DNA from: Myxococcota bacterium
GTDB taxonomy: Bacteria; Myxococcota_A; Polyangia; Palsa-1104; JAEUJZ01
Assembly (NCBI GenBank): GCA_025057315.1
Contig: JANWXW010000163.1
Coordinates: 1 to 64,000, forward strand
Reading direction: 5' to 3'
DNA: 64,000 bases
In this document: one piece after another, positions 36,901 through 45,487 of the stretch
Position numbering within the stretch: position 1 is the stretch's first letter
Layout of the letters: the number at the start of each line of letters is the position of its first letter
The notes under the pieces: generated by a model
Databases searched by the model: none
Seen by the model: the letters and a program-made list of their open reading frames with translations, nothing else
What the model was told of the DNA's origin: nothing
Position numbers and translations under genes: made by a program

Positions 36901-37542
36901 ATGGCGATGCAGGACGTAATCCGCTGGCTGCTTCCGCGGGAGGACAAGTTTTTCTCCTTGCTGGAGCAGCAGGCCTCTGTGGTCGCAGAGGCCGCCGCTC
37001 TGCTGGAACAGCTCCCGGTGGGCAACGGCGTGGCCACCGCGGCGCTCGAGCGCATCCACGAGCTGGAGCACCGAGGGGACGAGCTGGTCCGCTCGGTCAC
37101 GCTGGCGCTGGGGCAGACCTTCATCACGCCGATTGACCGAGAGGACATTCACAACCTGTCCACCCAACTCGACGACGTGCTGGATTTCCTCTACGCGGCG
37201 GCGCAGGCCTTTGTGACCTACGGGGTGCACCAAAAGACCCAGGCGATGGCAGAGATGCAGCGCCTGCTTCGCGAGGCGACCACCGAGCTCAGGGACGCGG
37301 TGCCCATGCTACGCCAGCGCCGGTGCGATGAGGTGGCACCGGCGCGGCTGAAGGTGATCGCACTGGAGAAGCAGCACGACATGCTCTACCGGGACGAAAT
37401 GCGCGCCCTGTTCCACAACGACACCATCGATGCCAAGGAGCTGCTACGCCAGCAGGCCGTGCTGAGCGCCCTGGAGGCAGCCATGGACTGCTGTCAGGAC
37501 GCAGCGGACGTGCTGGAGAACATTGCCATCAAGCATGCGTAG
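36901..37542 (+). CDS. PhoU-like DUF47 protein
   Basis: The 213-residue, all-helical protein has the DUF47/PhoU_div layout: 'FFSLLEQQASVVAEAAALL', 'IHELEHRGDELV', 'TPIDREDIHNLSTQLDDVLD' and 'LEAAMDCCQDAADVLENI'. Such proteins pair with Pit transporters as metal-binding regulators, and a pit gene follows 210 bp downstream. The start ATG 36901 has a weak GAGG ten bases upstream. It is divergent from the cold-shock gene. Confidence 0.92.
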   Translation: MAMQDVIRWLLPREDKFFSLLEQQASVVAEAAALLEQLPVGNGVATAALERIHELEHRGDELVRSVTLALGQTFITPIDREDIHNLSTQLDDVLDFLYAAAQAFVTYGVHQKTQAMAEMQRLLREATTELRDAVPMLRQRRCDEVAPARLKVIALEKQHDMLYRDEMRALFHNDTIDAKELLRQQAVLSALEAAMDCCQDAADVLENIAIKHA

Positions 37543-37752
37543 GGACTTACGCCCCCGACAGGTGGCCTGCTCCATACCCCCGCGCGCGGCGGCTCGATGG
37601 AAGCGTCGCTGCCCCAAAGGGGTGGAGACGGCCCGAGGGCAGCTCTGTGCACCTTGGCGCCGTGATTCGGGCTGTCGGCGGGGCGGGTCGCTCGCTCCTG
37701 GCCTGGGGGCTGGCCGTGAGCAGAGGGGGCGTTCCGGGAGAGAGGTGGAGGC

Positions 37753-38796
37753 ATGCTGAGCCTGCTCGTGTTGGTGGTGGTTGCGGCCATCGTGTTTGAC
37801 TACATCAATGGGTTCCACGATGCGGCCAACGCGATCGCCACAGTGGTTTCCACAGGGGTGCTGCCGGTGCGCACCGCGGTGTTGTTGGCGGCAGTGCTGA
37901 ATTTTGCCGGTGCGCTCACGGGCACTGCGGTAGCCAAGACCATTGCAGCTGGCCTGTGCGACCCGGCAGCAGCGACACAGGTCACGGTGCTGGCAGCGCT
38001 GCTCGGGGCATCGATTTGGAACCTGCTGACCTGGTGGTGGGGGATCCCATCCAGCTCATCGCACGCCCTTATCGGCGGGCTGTGCGGCGCGGTGGTGGCG
38101 CGGGGCGGGGTGGGGGCCTTCTACTGGGGGGCGCTGGTGAAGAAGGTGCTGGTACCCCTGGTTTCCTCGCCGACCTTGGGGTTTCTCTTCGGGTTGTTTC
38201 TGATGATCGGCGTTTTGCACGCGGCGCGTCCCTTGCGTACTGCCCTGGTCAACCGCGTCTCGCGGCGGCTCCAGCTCCTGTCGGCCAGCATGATGGCCTT
38301 TGCCCATGGGTCCAACGATGCGCAGAAGGCCATGGGCATCATCACGCTGGCGCTGATTGCCTTTGCCAGCCAGAGCCCGGGCTTGCTGCCGGGCTGGATG
38401 GTCCCTGGCGGCACCCACCAGAACCCGACGGTGCCGATGTGGGTGGTGCTGGCCTGTGCCATGGCCATTGCCCTGGGCACCGCCGCCGGGGGAAAGCGGA
38501 TCATCAAGACCATGGGCAGTCGCATCATCCGCATCTCGCCGATCCAGGGCTTTGCCGCCGAGACGGCCGGGGCCTTGACGATCCTCGGGGCCAGCCGGCT
38601 GGGTGTGCCGGTGTCCACCACGCACTGCATCAGCGCCTGCATCATGGGCGTGGGTGCGGCCAGGCGGCTGTCGGCGGTGCGCTGGGGCGTGGCCGGGAAC
38701 ATCCTGACGGCCTGGGTGCTGACCATCCCCGTGAGCGCAGGGGTCTCCTTTGTGCTCTACCAGGTGCTGGTCTGGATCTTTGGTCCCGGCTTTTAG
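37753..38796 (+). CDS. pit: Low-affinity inorganic phosphate transporter (PiT)
   Basis: The 347-residue membrane protein carries both PiT signature repeats: 'FDYINGFHDAANAIATVVST' near the N-terminus and 'MAFAHGSNDAQKAMGI' in the middle. About ten membrane segments are visible. It moves metal-phosphate complexes with protons. A GGAGG-type site precedes ATG 37753. With the PhoU-like gene it forms the usual DUF47-Pit pair. It ends in a 4-bp convergent overlap with the BtuF-like gene. Confidence 0.95.
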   Translation: MLSLLVLVVVAAIVFDYINGFHDAANAIATVVSTGVLPVRTAVLLAAVLNFAGALTGTAVAKTIAAGLCDPAAATQVTVLAALLGASIWNLLTWWWGIPSSSSHALIGGLCGAVVARGGVGAFYWGALVKKVLVPLVSSPTLGFLFGLFLMIGVLHAARPLRTALVNRVSRRLQLLSASMMAFAHGSNDAQKAMGIITLALIAFASQSPGLLPGWMVPGGTHQNPTVPMWVVLACAMAIALGTAAGGKRIIKTMGSRIIRISPIQGFAAETAGALTILGASRLGVPVSTTHCISACIMGVGAARRLSAVRWGVAGNILTAWVLTIPVSAGVSFVLYQVLVWIFGPGF

Positions 38797-39593
38797 GGCC
38801 CAGCGAGCAGGTCGGCCAGCTCTGGGAGTCGTGCCATGCGGGGCCCATACCAGCACAGCACGGTGCCGTCGCACAGCCGCGGCGGGGCTCCCAGCTCGCC
38901 TGCCACAGGGCCCAGGTCTGCCTCCGAAAAAGGGTAGGGCTCGCTGGGTAGCAGCACGCATTCGGCCGCCAGCGCCCGCAGCGCCCCGGCCTCTGCCTTG
39001 GGATAGCGGCGCAGGGCCGATGCAGGCAGCTGCCGGGCGAGGTTGTCCGCCCCCAGCAGCGCGATCACCGCATCAATATATGTATCAGGCCCGGCCACAA
39101 TCCAGGGGTCGCGCCACACGGGCACAAGCACGCGCATCGGCCGCCGACCAGCCCTGCGGCGCCGCGCCTCCTCGACTCCCGCGAGCATGGCTTGGTGGAC
39201 TGCCTGCACGCGGGCCGGCACGGCCCCCAGAATCGGTCCCAGCTCCCCGGGCAGTGCCAGGGCAGCCTCGATGGTCCGCACATCCGTCACATACACCGGC
39301 ACCCCAGCCTCCTCCAGGCGGAGGACATCGCGGCGCAGGTTCTCCTCTTTGGCACACAGGACCAGGTCGGGCCGCAGGCCAAGGAGGCGGTCTAGGTCTG
39401 GGTCCTTCTGGCCGCCGACGCGAGGCAGGCCGGCCAGGGCCTCAGCTGGATGGACGCAGAAGTCGGACACCCCCACCAGGCTGGCAGCGCAGCCGAGGGA
39501 ACAGACCAGTTCGCTCAGGCTCGGCACCAGGGACACCACCCGGGTTGGCCTCCCTCGCAGAGGAACGGGCCGGCCAAGTGCGTCGATGACCAT
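38793..39593 (-). CDS. BtuF-like binding protein without a signal peptide
   Basis: The 266-residue protein is of the helical-backbone metal-receptor type used for cobalamin or ferric siderophores: 'RVVSLVPSLSELVCSLGCAA', 'GVSDFCVHPAEAL', 'VGGQKDPDLDRLLGLRPDLVL' and 'AGPDTYIDAVIALLGADNLA'. Periplasmic members start with a signal peptide, yet this one begins MVIDALGRPVPLRG with no hydrophobic stretch. No upstream in-frame start restores one before the divergent pcnB gene. It may act in the cytoplasm or be a degenerate copy. A lipoprotein paralogue with the same motifs is at 52831-53715. Confidence 0.75.
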   Translation of the reverse strand: MVIDALGRPVPLRGRPTRVVSLVPSLSELVCSLGCAASLVGVSDFCVHPAEALAGLPRVGGQKDPDLDRLLGLRPDLVLCAKEENLRRDVLRLEEAGVPVYVTDVRTIEAALALPGELGPILGAVPARVQAVHQAMLAGVEEARRRRAGRRPMRVLVPVWRDPWIVAGPDTYIDAVIALLGADNLARQLPASALRRYPKAEAGALRALAAECVLLPSEPYPFSEADLGPVAGELGAPPRLCDGTVLCWYGPRMARLPELADLLAGP

Positions 39594-39631
39594 GGTGTGT
39601 CCTCGAAAAACGTGATACGACTGCCCAGCTT

Positions 39632-40960
39632 ATGCTAGATCCAGCAATTCCCCTAGACCTGATTGATGCCGATGCCCAGAAGGTCGTGCGGCGCCTGGCG
39701 CGCAACGGCTATCAGGCCTACCTGGTCGGAGGGTGTGTGCGCGACCTGCTGCTCGGGCGGCAACCCAAGGACTTCGATGTGGCCACCAGTGCCACCCCTG
39801 CTGAAGTGAGGGAGCTGTTTCGCAACTGCCGCATCATCGGGCGCAGGTTCCGGCTGGCGCACGTGTTCTTTGGCTCCAAGATCATCGAAACCGCCACCTT
39901 CCGCGCCAACCCCCGCGAGGTGGCCGACGACGAGACGCAGGGGAGCGGTGAGCTGCTCATCCGTCGGGACAACGTGTTCGGGACGGCGGAGGAGGACGCG
40001 CGGCGGCGTGACTTTACCATCAACGGGCTTTTTTACGATATCGACAAGGGACAAATCCTCGATTACGTCCAGGGACAGCGGGACCTGGCCGAGCGCAGCA
40101 TCCGCACCATTGGCGACCCCGACATTCGCTTTCAGGAAGACCCGGTGCGCATCCTGCGGGCCGTCAAGTTCGCCGCCCGTTTGGGCTTCGACATCGAAGA
40201 CCACACCTACCAGGCGGTGATCCGGCACCGGCGGGACATCGTCAAGAGCGCGCCGCCCCGGGTGCTGGAGGAGGTTTATCGCTTGCTGCGAGGAGGGGCG
40301 GCGCTGGAGTCCTTTGTGCTGCTGCGGGAGACGGGCCTGCTCGGCGTGCTCATTCCCCAGGTGGACGCCCTGGTGGAGCGGGAACCGATATGCATGGATC
40401 CGGTGCTGGGGGCGCTAGACGCCCTGGTGGGCCGGGGGGAGGTGCCGCCCAATGCGGCGCTGCTGTGCGTGCTGCTCGGCCCCGCGCTGGTGGCTGCGTC
40501 GGAGAGACGAGAGCCAGCGCTTCAGCCGGAGACGCTGGAGCCGATTCTGGCGCAGCTGCAGGTCCCGCGACGCGACGCGGAGCGGGCCCGGCGCATCATC
40601 CTGGCACAGCGGCATGTGGCACAGTTTCTGCGTCATGGCCGCCCGGCGTCCCTGTGCCGTGCGGACTGGTTCCAGGACGCTTTGGCGCTGCACGCGATTG
40701 TGCGCGTGGCTGGAGGAGACAAGGTTGAGCAGGTGCTGGCTGAACTGGCGCCGCTGCGGTGCCCCACCGAGGCGACTGAAGGGGAAGCGGCAGGGCAGGA
40801 GAGGTCACCGCGGCGCCGGCGGAGGCTGCGGCGGAGGCGGTCCGGTGAGGCAGCAGCTGGGACCATGGACGACATCGGTGAGGAGGACGAGCCGCTGGAC
40901 AACGAGGAGGCGGCTGTGGCGGCCTTTACCGCTGCCCTGAGCGCGCGCACCGACGACTGA
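39632..40960 (+). CDS. pcnB: Poly(A) polymerase / CCA-adding enzyme family
   Basis: The 442-residue class II nucleotidyltransferase has 'YLVGGCVRDLLLGRQPKDFD' and the catalytic DxD 'DFDV', followed by 'GRRFRLAHVFFG', 'RRRDFTINGLFYD' and 'EDPVRILRAVKFAARLGFDI'. The RRFRLAHV form favours poly(A) polymerase (PcnB) over a CCA enzyme. The C-terminus adds an Arg-rich stretch (RSPRRRRRLRRRRSG) and an acidic end, as in several PcnB proteins. It has a 37-bp divergent spacing from the BtuF-like gene. Confidence 0.88.
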   Translation: MLDPAIPLDLIDADAQKVVRRLARNGYQAYLVGGCVRDLLLGRQPKDFDVATSATPAEVRELFRNCRIIGRRFRLAHVFFGSKIIETATFRANPREVADDETQGSGELLIRRDNVFGTAEEDARRRDFTINGLFYDIDKGQILDYVQGQRDLAERSIRTIGDPDIRFQEDPVRILRAVKFAARLGFDIEDHTYQAVIRHRRDIVKSAPPRVLEEVYRLLRGGAALESFVLLRETGLLGVLIPQVDALVEREPICMDPVLGALDALVGRGEVPPNAALLCVLLGPALVAASERREPALQPETLEPILAQLQVPRRDAERARRIILAQRHVAQFLRHGRPASLCRADWFQDALALHAIVRVAGGDKVEQVLAELAPLRCPTEATEGEAAGQERSPRRRRRLRRRRSGEAAAGTMDDIGEEDEPLDNEEAAVAAFTAALSARTDD

Positions 40961-40979
40961 GTCGAGCTGGGGAACGGCG

Positions 40980-41828
40980 TTGAGAGATGTGGAGCTGTAC
41001 GAGCAGCTGCTTCGGGCAGGCAGTCGGGAGCACTACTTGGACCCGCTGCTGTACGACCATGAGTACCGGCGCCGACGGCGAGACATCAATTACTACCGCC
41101 GCCTAGCCCGCCAGATAGGCACTCCTGCGCGGGTACTGGAGTTGGGCTGTGGCTCGGGCCGCGTGCTGGTGCCCTTGCTCCGGGATGGCCACGAGGTGGT
41201 TGGGGTGGATTTGTCCCTTCCGATGCTGCGTCGCTGCAAGGAGCGGATTGCCCGGTTGGGCCCAGCACGGCGGGCCCGCGCGCACCTTATCCATGCCGAC
41301 TTTCGCGATTTGCCCCTGTCTATGGAGGGCAAGGCCCGCTTTCCGCTCATCATCTGTCCCTTCAATGCATTGATGCACCTCTACACGCACCAGGATCTGG
41401 AGCGCTTCCTGGGCGGTGTACGTGCCCGTCTGGCTCCCCAGGGCCTGCTGGCGCTGGACGTGCTGATGCCAGACCTGTCCTGGCTGGGGCGCGACCCGGC
41501 ACGCCGCTATGGTCGCACCCGTCTGCGCCACCCCCTCTCGGGCGAGCGGCTCATCTACAGCTACAGTGTGAGCTACGATCCGGTGACTCAGGTGGCCTTC
41601 ATGCGCCTCCATTACGACCCCGAGGACGCCCCAGGGGGAGAGGCGGAGCAGGGCTCTGGACGCGGGGGGTGGGTGGTCCACCTCGCACACAGGCAATTCT
41701 TTCCGCAGGAACTGCGGGCGCTGCTGCACTACCACGGCTTTTACGTGGAGCGCCATGACGGAGGCTTCGACGGAGAGCCATTGAGCGACGCGAGCACCGA
41801 GCAGGTGATCTGCGCGCGCGTGTGCTGA
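40980..41828 (+). CDS. Class I SAM-dependent methyltransferase
   Basis: The 282-residue protein starts at TTG 40980, 19 bp after pcnB. Motif I is 'VLELGCGSGRVLVPLLRDG', followed by 'VGVDLSLPMLRRC' and 'LIICPFNALMHLYT'. The N-terminal 'YDHEYRRRRRDINYYRRLA' is typical of small-molecule or unknown methyltransferases related to glycine sarcosine types. The substrate is unknown. It may be co-transcribed with pcnB. Confidence 0.82.
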   Translation: MRDVELYEQLLRAGSREHYLDPLLYDHEYRRRRRDINYYRRLARQIGTPARVLELGCGSGRVLVPLLRDGHEVVGVDLSLPMLRRCKERIARLGPARRARAHLIHADFRDLPLSMEGKARFPLIICPFNALMHLYTHQDLERFLGGVRARLAPQGLLALDVLMPDLSWLGRDPARRYGRTRLRHPLSGERLIYSYSVSYDPVTQVAFMRLHYDPEDAPGGEAEQGSGRGGWVVHLAHRQFFPQELRALLHYHGFYVERHDGGFDGEPLSDASTEQVICARVC

Positions 41829-41896
41829 AGAAAATCATGTCGGAATGGCGGAAAACGGACGAAATCGGCTCGCTCGACGGTGGAATGGCCATCATC

Positions 41897-41922
41897 CGAC
41901 GAAAAATGACGCTCTTTCGTCG
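41897..41922. promoter_or_regulatory. Inverted repeat upstream of the histone-like gene
   Basis: CGACGAAA (41897-41904) is matched by TTTCGTCG (41915-41922) with a 10-bp spacer. It lies about 65 bp upstream of the promoter at 41986-42014 and about 70 bp after the preceding stop. It could be a regulator site or part of a terminator. The A-run at 41955-41964 is too far away to act as its tail. Confidence 0.4.
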
Positions 41923-41985
41923 GCGTGCGCCGGCCCTCCCGTCGGCAAAGACGTAAAAAAAAAATGATCATGCAGCGCAAAAGAA

Positions 41986-42014
41986 TTGACAGCTCCGTCG
42001 AGGGTTCCTAGTGT
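41986..42014 (+). promoter_or_regulatory. Promoter of the histone-like gene
   Basis: A perfect TTGACA (41986-41991) is followed after exactly 17 bp by TAGTGT (42009-42014). A ribosome site GGAGG lies eight to nine bases before ATG 42045. An A/T-rich tract just upstream (41953-41985, including ten A's) resembles an UP element. A strong promoter is expected. Confidence 0.75.
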
Positions 42015-42044
42015 CAGGAGGAACCTCAACTACGGAGGACTGGG

Positions 42045-42431
42045 ATGGCCGAAAAAGTCGTCAAGCTCGGTATCCGGCGTGAGCCTGGGTTTCTGTACTT
42101 CCTGCGGGGGTCCGACATTTACAAGACACCTATGAAGCGGGCAGGGGGGCCCTCGGCAGCCGGCAAGGCCGAAAAGGTTGCCTCGGGGAACTTCACCCGC
42201 GAGGAAGGGTACCTCTACTTCCTCGATGCCAATGGCGACGTGTCCCGGGCCAAGCGCGCAGTCGGTGGGCAAAAGCGCAAGAAGACCACGGCCAAGAAGC
42301 CAGCGGCCAAACAGACCACGGCCAAGAAGCCAGCGGCCAAAAAGCCAGCGGCTAAAAAGACCACGGCCAAGAAGCCAGCGGCCAAGAAGCCAGCCAAGAA
42401 GACCACCACCAAGGCCAAGCGCAAGACCTAG
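42045..42431 (+). CDS. Histone H1-like protein with two N-terminal repeats
   Basis: The 128-residue protein has two copies of a short unit. Residues 9-32 include 'GIRREPGFLYFLRGSDIYKT' and 49-71 include 'NFTREEGYLYFLDANGDVSR'. A histone H1-like tail (76-128) is built of TTAKKPAAK and KKPAAK repeats. Such tails bind DNA in bacteria such as Myxococcus and Bordetella. The R-E-x-G-[FY]-L-Y-F-L units are not standard H1. Similar repeats occur, as I recall, in small myxobacterial proteins of unknown role. A strong promoter and a terminator flank it, so it is a monocistronic and probably abundant nucleoid protein. Confidence 0.85.
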   Translation: MAEKVVKLGIRREPGFLYFLRGSDIYKTPMKRAGGPSAAGKAEKVASGNFTREEGYLYFLDANGDVSRAKRAVGGQKRKKTTAKKPAAKQTTAKKPAAKKPAAKKTTAKKPAAKKPAKKTTTKAKRKT

Positions 42432-42473
42432 CACGGCTCCCCGCCTCGCGGGTCGAGCCAGGAGAGGCCGCAT

Positions 42474-42500
42474 GCCGCATCGCAGCGTGCGGCTTTTCCT
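42474..42500 (+). terminator. Rho-independent terminator of the histone-like gene
   Basis: GCCGCA (42474-42479) pairs with TGCGGC (42488-42493) around an 8-nt loop. TTTTCCTTT follows immediately. It lies 43 bp past the stop of the histone-like gene. Confidence 0.8.
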
Positions 42501-42538
42501 TTCAGAACCAAGGCCCTGGCGTGCTATCGTATGTGTGC

Positions 42539-43447
42539 ATGCCCGTCGCCCTGCCGCTTTTGGAGCAGGTCCTCCCCGTGCTGACGGAGGCCGAAGCCTG
42601 TGAGGTTCCCTTTCAGGGGCTCGATACTCTGTGGCTGCAGCTCACAGGCACCCTGTGCAACCTGGCCTGTCGTCACTGCTTCATCTCGTGCGGGCCACAC
42701 GACGATCGCGTTCCGGTGATGTCCCTGTCCCGCATCGAGGCCCTGCTCGCCGAGGCGGAGGAGCTAGGGGTCAAAGAGTACTATCTGACCGGGGGCGAGC
42801 CGATGCTCCACCCTGCCTTCTTTGATGTGCTGGAACGGGTGCTGAAGCAGGGGCCGACCACGGTGCTGACCAACGGCCTGCTGATCGATGAGGTGGCGGC
42901 CGGGCGCTTTCGGAGCCTCTTTGAGCGGGCTGCCTACTCCCTCGATGTGCGCGTCTCCCTAGACGGAATGACCGCGGCGGAAAACGACGTGGTGCGCGGG
43001 CGGGGCACCTTTGCCCGCATTGTGGCTGGCATCCATGCTCTGTCGCGGGCTGGTCTTTCGCCTGTGCTCACGGTGGTCGAGCACAGTGCAGGGCTCGCGG
43101 CGGAGGCGGCGCGCCAGCGCTTTCTCGCCTTTGCCCGCAGCCTGGGTCTGAAGCAGCCGCGGGTGAAGTTTCTGCCCCTTGTGCGCATCGGCCGGGGGGC
43201 ACGGCACACCGGCCGCCAGGGCGCAGAGGAGGCGGTCCGGGAGCCGGTTCCGGCCGAAGGGATGGCTTCCCTGCAATGCAGCAACTCCCGGCTGGCCACC
43301 GAGCAGGATGTGCGGGTCTGTCCCATTCTGCTTGATGCGCCCCATGCTCGCCTGGGGCAGACGTTGCGCGAGGCACACCGTCCGGTCCGGCTGCGCTGGG
43401 CCTCGTGTGCGACCTGTGTCTATGAGGGCCTGTCATGCCGCACCTGA
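42539..43447 (+). CDS. Radical SAM protein with SPASM-like C-terminus
   Basis: The 302-residue protein (ATG 42539; GTG 42521 also possible) has the radical SAM motif C40-x3-C44-x2-C47 ('TLCNLACRHCFIS'), 'YYLTGGEPMLHP', 'VLTNGLLI' and 'DVRVSLDGMTAAENDVVRG'. The C-terminal part holds six Cys, in LQC, VCP, SCATC and LSC, which could ligate an auxiliary SPASM-type cluster. Such enzymes modify peptides or make cofactors. No precursor-like peptide is obvious next to it. Its stop overlaps the phosphoesterase start by 13 bp. Confidence 0.82.
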   Translation: MPVALPLLEQVLPVLTEAEACEVPFQGLDTLWLQLTGTLCNLACRHCFISCGPHDDRVPVMSLSRIEALLAEAEELGVKEYYLTGGEPMLHPAFFDVLERVLKQGPTTVLTNGLLIDEVAAGRFRSLFERAAYSLDVRVSLDGMTAAENDVVRGRGTFARIVAGIHALSRAGLSPVLTVVEHSAGLAAEAARQRFLAFARSLGLKQPRVKFLPLVRIGRGARHTGRQGAEEAVREPVPAEGMASLQCSNSRLATEQDVRVCPILLDAPHARLGQTLREAHRPVRLRWASCATCVYEGLSCRT

Positions 43448-44229
43448 GGCGGTATGCGGTCTTCGGCGGGGTCTACAGCAACCATCTGGCCCTGGAGGCG
43501 GTCTTGAAGGATGCCGCCCGTCGGGGCGCGGAGGCTGTCTACTGCTTGGGGGATCTCGGGGGCTTTGGCCCTCATCCGGACCGGGTCTTCCCGATCCTGC
43601 TGGACCATGGCGTTCACGTACTCCAGGGCAACTACGATTACGCCATCGGGCACGGCTTGCCCGACTGTGGCTGCGGCTATACCGACCCGCGAGACAACCA
43701 CTATGCCCGCCTCTCGTACAACTACACCCGGGCCCGGACCTCGGAGCGGTGGTGGCCCTACCTGCGCAGCCTGCCCCCTCTGATCCGCACGGAGTGGGCC
43801 GGCCAGCGGGTGCTGATGGCACACGGCTCGCCGCGGCGGGTCAACGAGTTTCTCTGGGAGTCGACCAGCCCAGATGCCTTTCTGCGGCGCCTGCTGCGCG
43901 ATCATCAGGCGGACGTGTTGCTGGTGAGCCACTCGGGCCTTCCCTGGCAGCGGCGCCTGCCGGGGGAACAGGGGGGGCTGGTGGTCAATGTAGGGGCCAT
44001 CGGCCGGCCAGCCAACGACGGGCGCACCGAGGTCTGGTATGCCCTGCTTACGGTGGACACGGAGGTAAGGGCCGAACTGGTCCCGGTGGCGTATGATGAG
44101 GAGCGCCTCGCTCATGAGATGCGCCAGGAGGGCCTGCCGCAGGAGTTTGTCGAAACCATCCTGACCGGGTGGTGGACCACCTGCCTGGAGATCCTGCCGC
44201 CACGGGAGCGGAGCCGGGGCAGGTTCTAG
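43435..44229 (+). CDS. Metallophosphoesterase-fold protein with altered motif I
   Basis: The 264-residue protein resembles YfcE/MPE phosphoesterases. 'YCLGDLGGFGPHPD' (motif II, from about 36), 'LQGNYDYAIG' (motif III, GNHD replaced by GNYD, 65-68), 'VLMAHGSPR' and 'LLVSHSGLP' are present. Motif I, normally GDxH, reads 'VFGGVYSNHLAL', so the first metal-binding Asp and His are absent. Metal binding may be reduced to one ion or the enzyme may be inactive. It is co-translated with the radical SAM gene (13-bp overlap), implying joint function. Confidence 0.78.
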   Translation: MPHLRRYAVFGGVYSNHLALEAVLKDAARRGAEAVYCLGDLGGFGPHPDRVFPILLDHGVHVLQGNYDYAIGHGLPDCGCGYTDPRDNHYARLSYNYTRARTSERWWPYLRSLPPLIRTEWAGQRVLMAHGSPRRVNEFLWESTSPDAFLRRLLRDHQADVLLVSHSGLPWQRRLPGEQGGLVVNVGAIGRPANDGRTEVWYALLTVDTEVRAELVPVAYDEERLAHEMRQEGLPQEFVETILTGWWTTCLEILPPRERSRGRF

Positions 44230-44295
44230 CGTTCAGATCCGGAGGCCGGCAGCTGCGTTTATGGCCTCCAGATTACCAGACGCAAGGAGCCTGCC

Positions 44296-45477
44296 ATGGA
44301 CCGCAAGCGCCCGATGCTCACCTATTTGATTCTATCCGGATCGGCTGCCCTCCTTCTGGTGGCTGTCCTGGTCAGTCCCCGCCTTGGACGCTCTCTGCCA
44401 TCGCTTTTGCCCACGGTGGCGAAGCCGTCCCCCCCACCGGCGCAGCGGCCGCAGGTGGAGATGGTCTTCGCCTTGGACACCACCGGCTCCATGAGGGCGC
44501 TGCTGCAAGGCGCCAAGAAGAAAATTTGGGAGATCGTTCGCTTTGCGGCACAGGGTCAGCCGGCACCCGAACTGCGCATCGGTCTGGTCGGCTACCGCGA
44601 CCTGCGTGACGAATACGTCACGCGCTTTTATGACCTGACCGATGACCTCGATGCGGTCTATCAGAACTTGTCGGCCTTCACAGCGTCCGGCGGCGGGGAC
44701 ACGCCAGAGCACGTGGCCAAGGCGCTGCATGAGGCTGTCCACCGCTCCAGCTGGTCGCAGGGCCCCCATGTGCTGCGCATCGTCTACTTGGTGGGTGACG
44801 CGCCGCCGCACACCGACTACCGGGACGGCTTCGACCACCGGGCCATCGCCCTGCAGGCGCGCGAGCGGGGTATCCGCATCAACACAATCCGCTGCGGCAC
44901 GAGCTACGAGACCGAGCTGGCGTGGACTGAGATCGCCGGCCTGGCTGGCGGCGAGTTTGCCTCCATCGACCAGTCTGGTGGCATGGTGGATGTGTCCACG
45001 CCCTTCGATGAGGAGATGGCCCGCCTCAACAGGCAGCTGACCGAGACGGCGCTGGGCTATGGTAGCGCCGCAGAGCGCAGCGCCTTCCACGCCAAGGCCG
45101 AGGCCGCCATGGCCGCGCCGTTGATGGTGCAGGCGGAGCGCGCTGGCTTCTTCGGCCTGCTCAAGGGACGCGGCAAGACGGCCGCCATCAGTGGGGGCGA
45201 CCTGCTGGAGGACGTGGCCACACGGCGCGTGGACCTGGACAAAATCGATGCCGCCGCTTTGCCCGAGGAGCTGCGCACCATGAGCACCGAGGAGCGCAAG
45301 GCGTTCGTAGCGCAGAAGGCCCACGAGCGAGCCCGGATCCTGGAGGCGATCAATGCCCTGTCTCGCAAACGCGACGCCTATCTGAAGGCCCACCAGGCCA
45401 CAGCTTCCAGCAGCTTCGACGCCAAGGTCCGCGCCACCCTAAAGAAGCAGGCAGCTGACATCGGCATCGATTACTAA
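44296..45477 (+). CDS. Membrane-anchored von Willebrand factor A protein
   Basis: The 393-residue protein has an N-terminal membrane segment (LTYLILSGSAALLLVAVLVS), a Pro-rich linker and a VWA domain from about 53 to 240. The MIDAS start is D61-T-T-G-S ('FALDTTGSMRALL'), and later 'SGGGDTPEHVAKALHE' and 'VYLVGDAPPH' fit the fold. The C-terminal 130 residues are helical and charged ('ERKAFVAQKAHERARILEAI'). It probably binds a ligand at the membrane in a metal-dependent way. The last codon and stop lie in an 11-bp tandem duplication (45466-45487). Confidence 0.82.
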   Translation: MDRKRPMLTYLILSGSAALLLVAVLVSPRLGRSLPSLLPTVAKPSPPPAQRPQVEMVFALDTTGSMRALLQGAKKKIWEIVRFAAQGQPAPELRIGLVGYRDLRDEYVTRFYDLTDDLDAVYQNLSAFTASGGGDTPEHVAKALHEAVHRSSWSQGPHVLRIVYLVGDAPPHTDYRDGFDHRAIALQARERGIRINTIRCGTSYETELAWTEIAGLAGGEFASIDQSGGMVDVSTPFDEEMARLNRQLTETALGYGSAAERSAFHAKAEAAMAAPLMVQAERAGFFGLLKGRGKTAAISGGDLLEDVATRRVDLDKIDAAALPEELRTMSTEERKAFVAQKAHERARILEAINALSRKRDAYLKAHQATASSSFDAKVRATLKKQAADIGIDY

Positions 45478-45487
45478 TCGATTACTA
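45466..45487. repeat. 11-bp tandem duplication over the VWA stop codon
   Basis: ATCGATTACTA occurs at 45466-45476 and again at 45477-45487, and the TAA stop spans their junction. It is exact and recent-looking. Confidence 0.85.
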
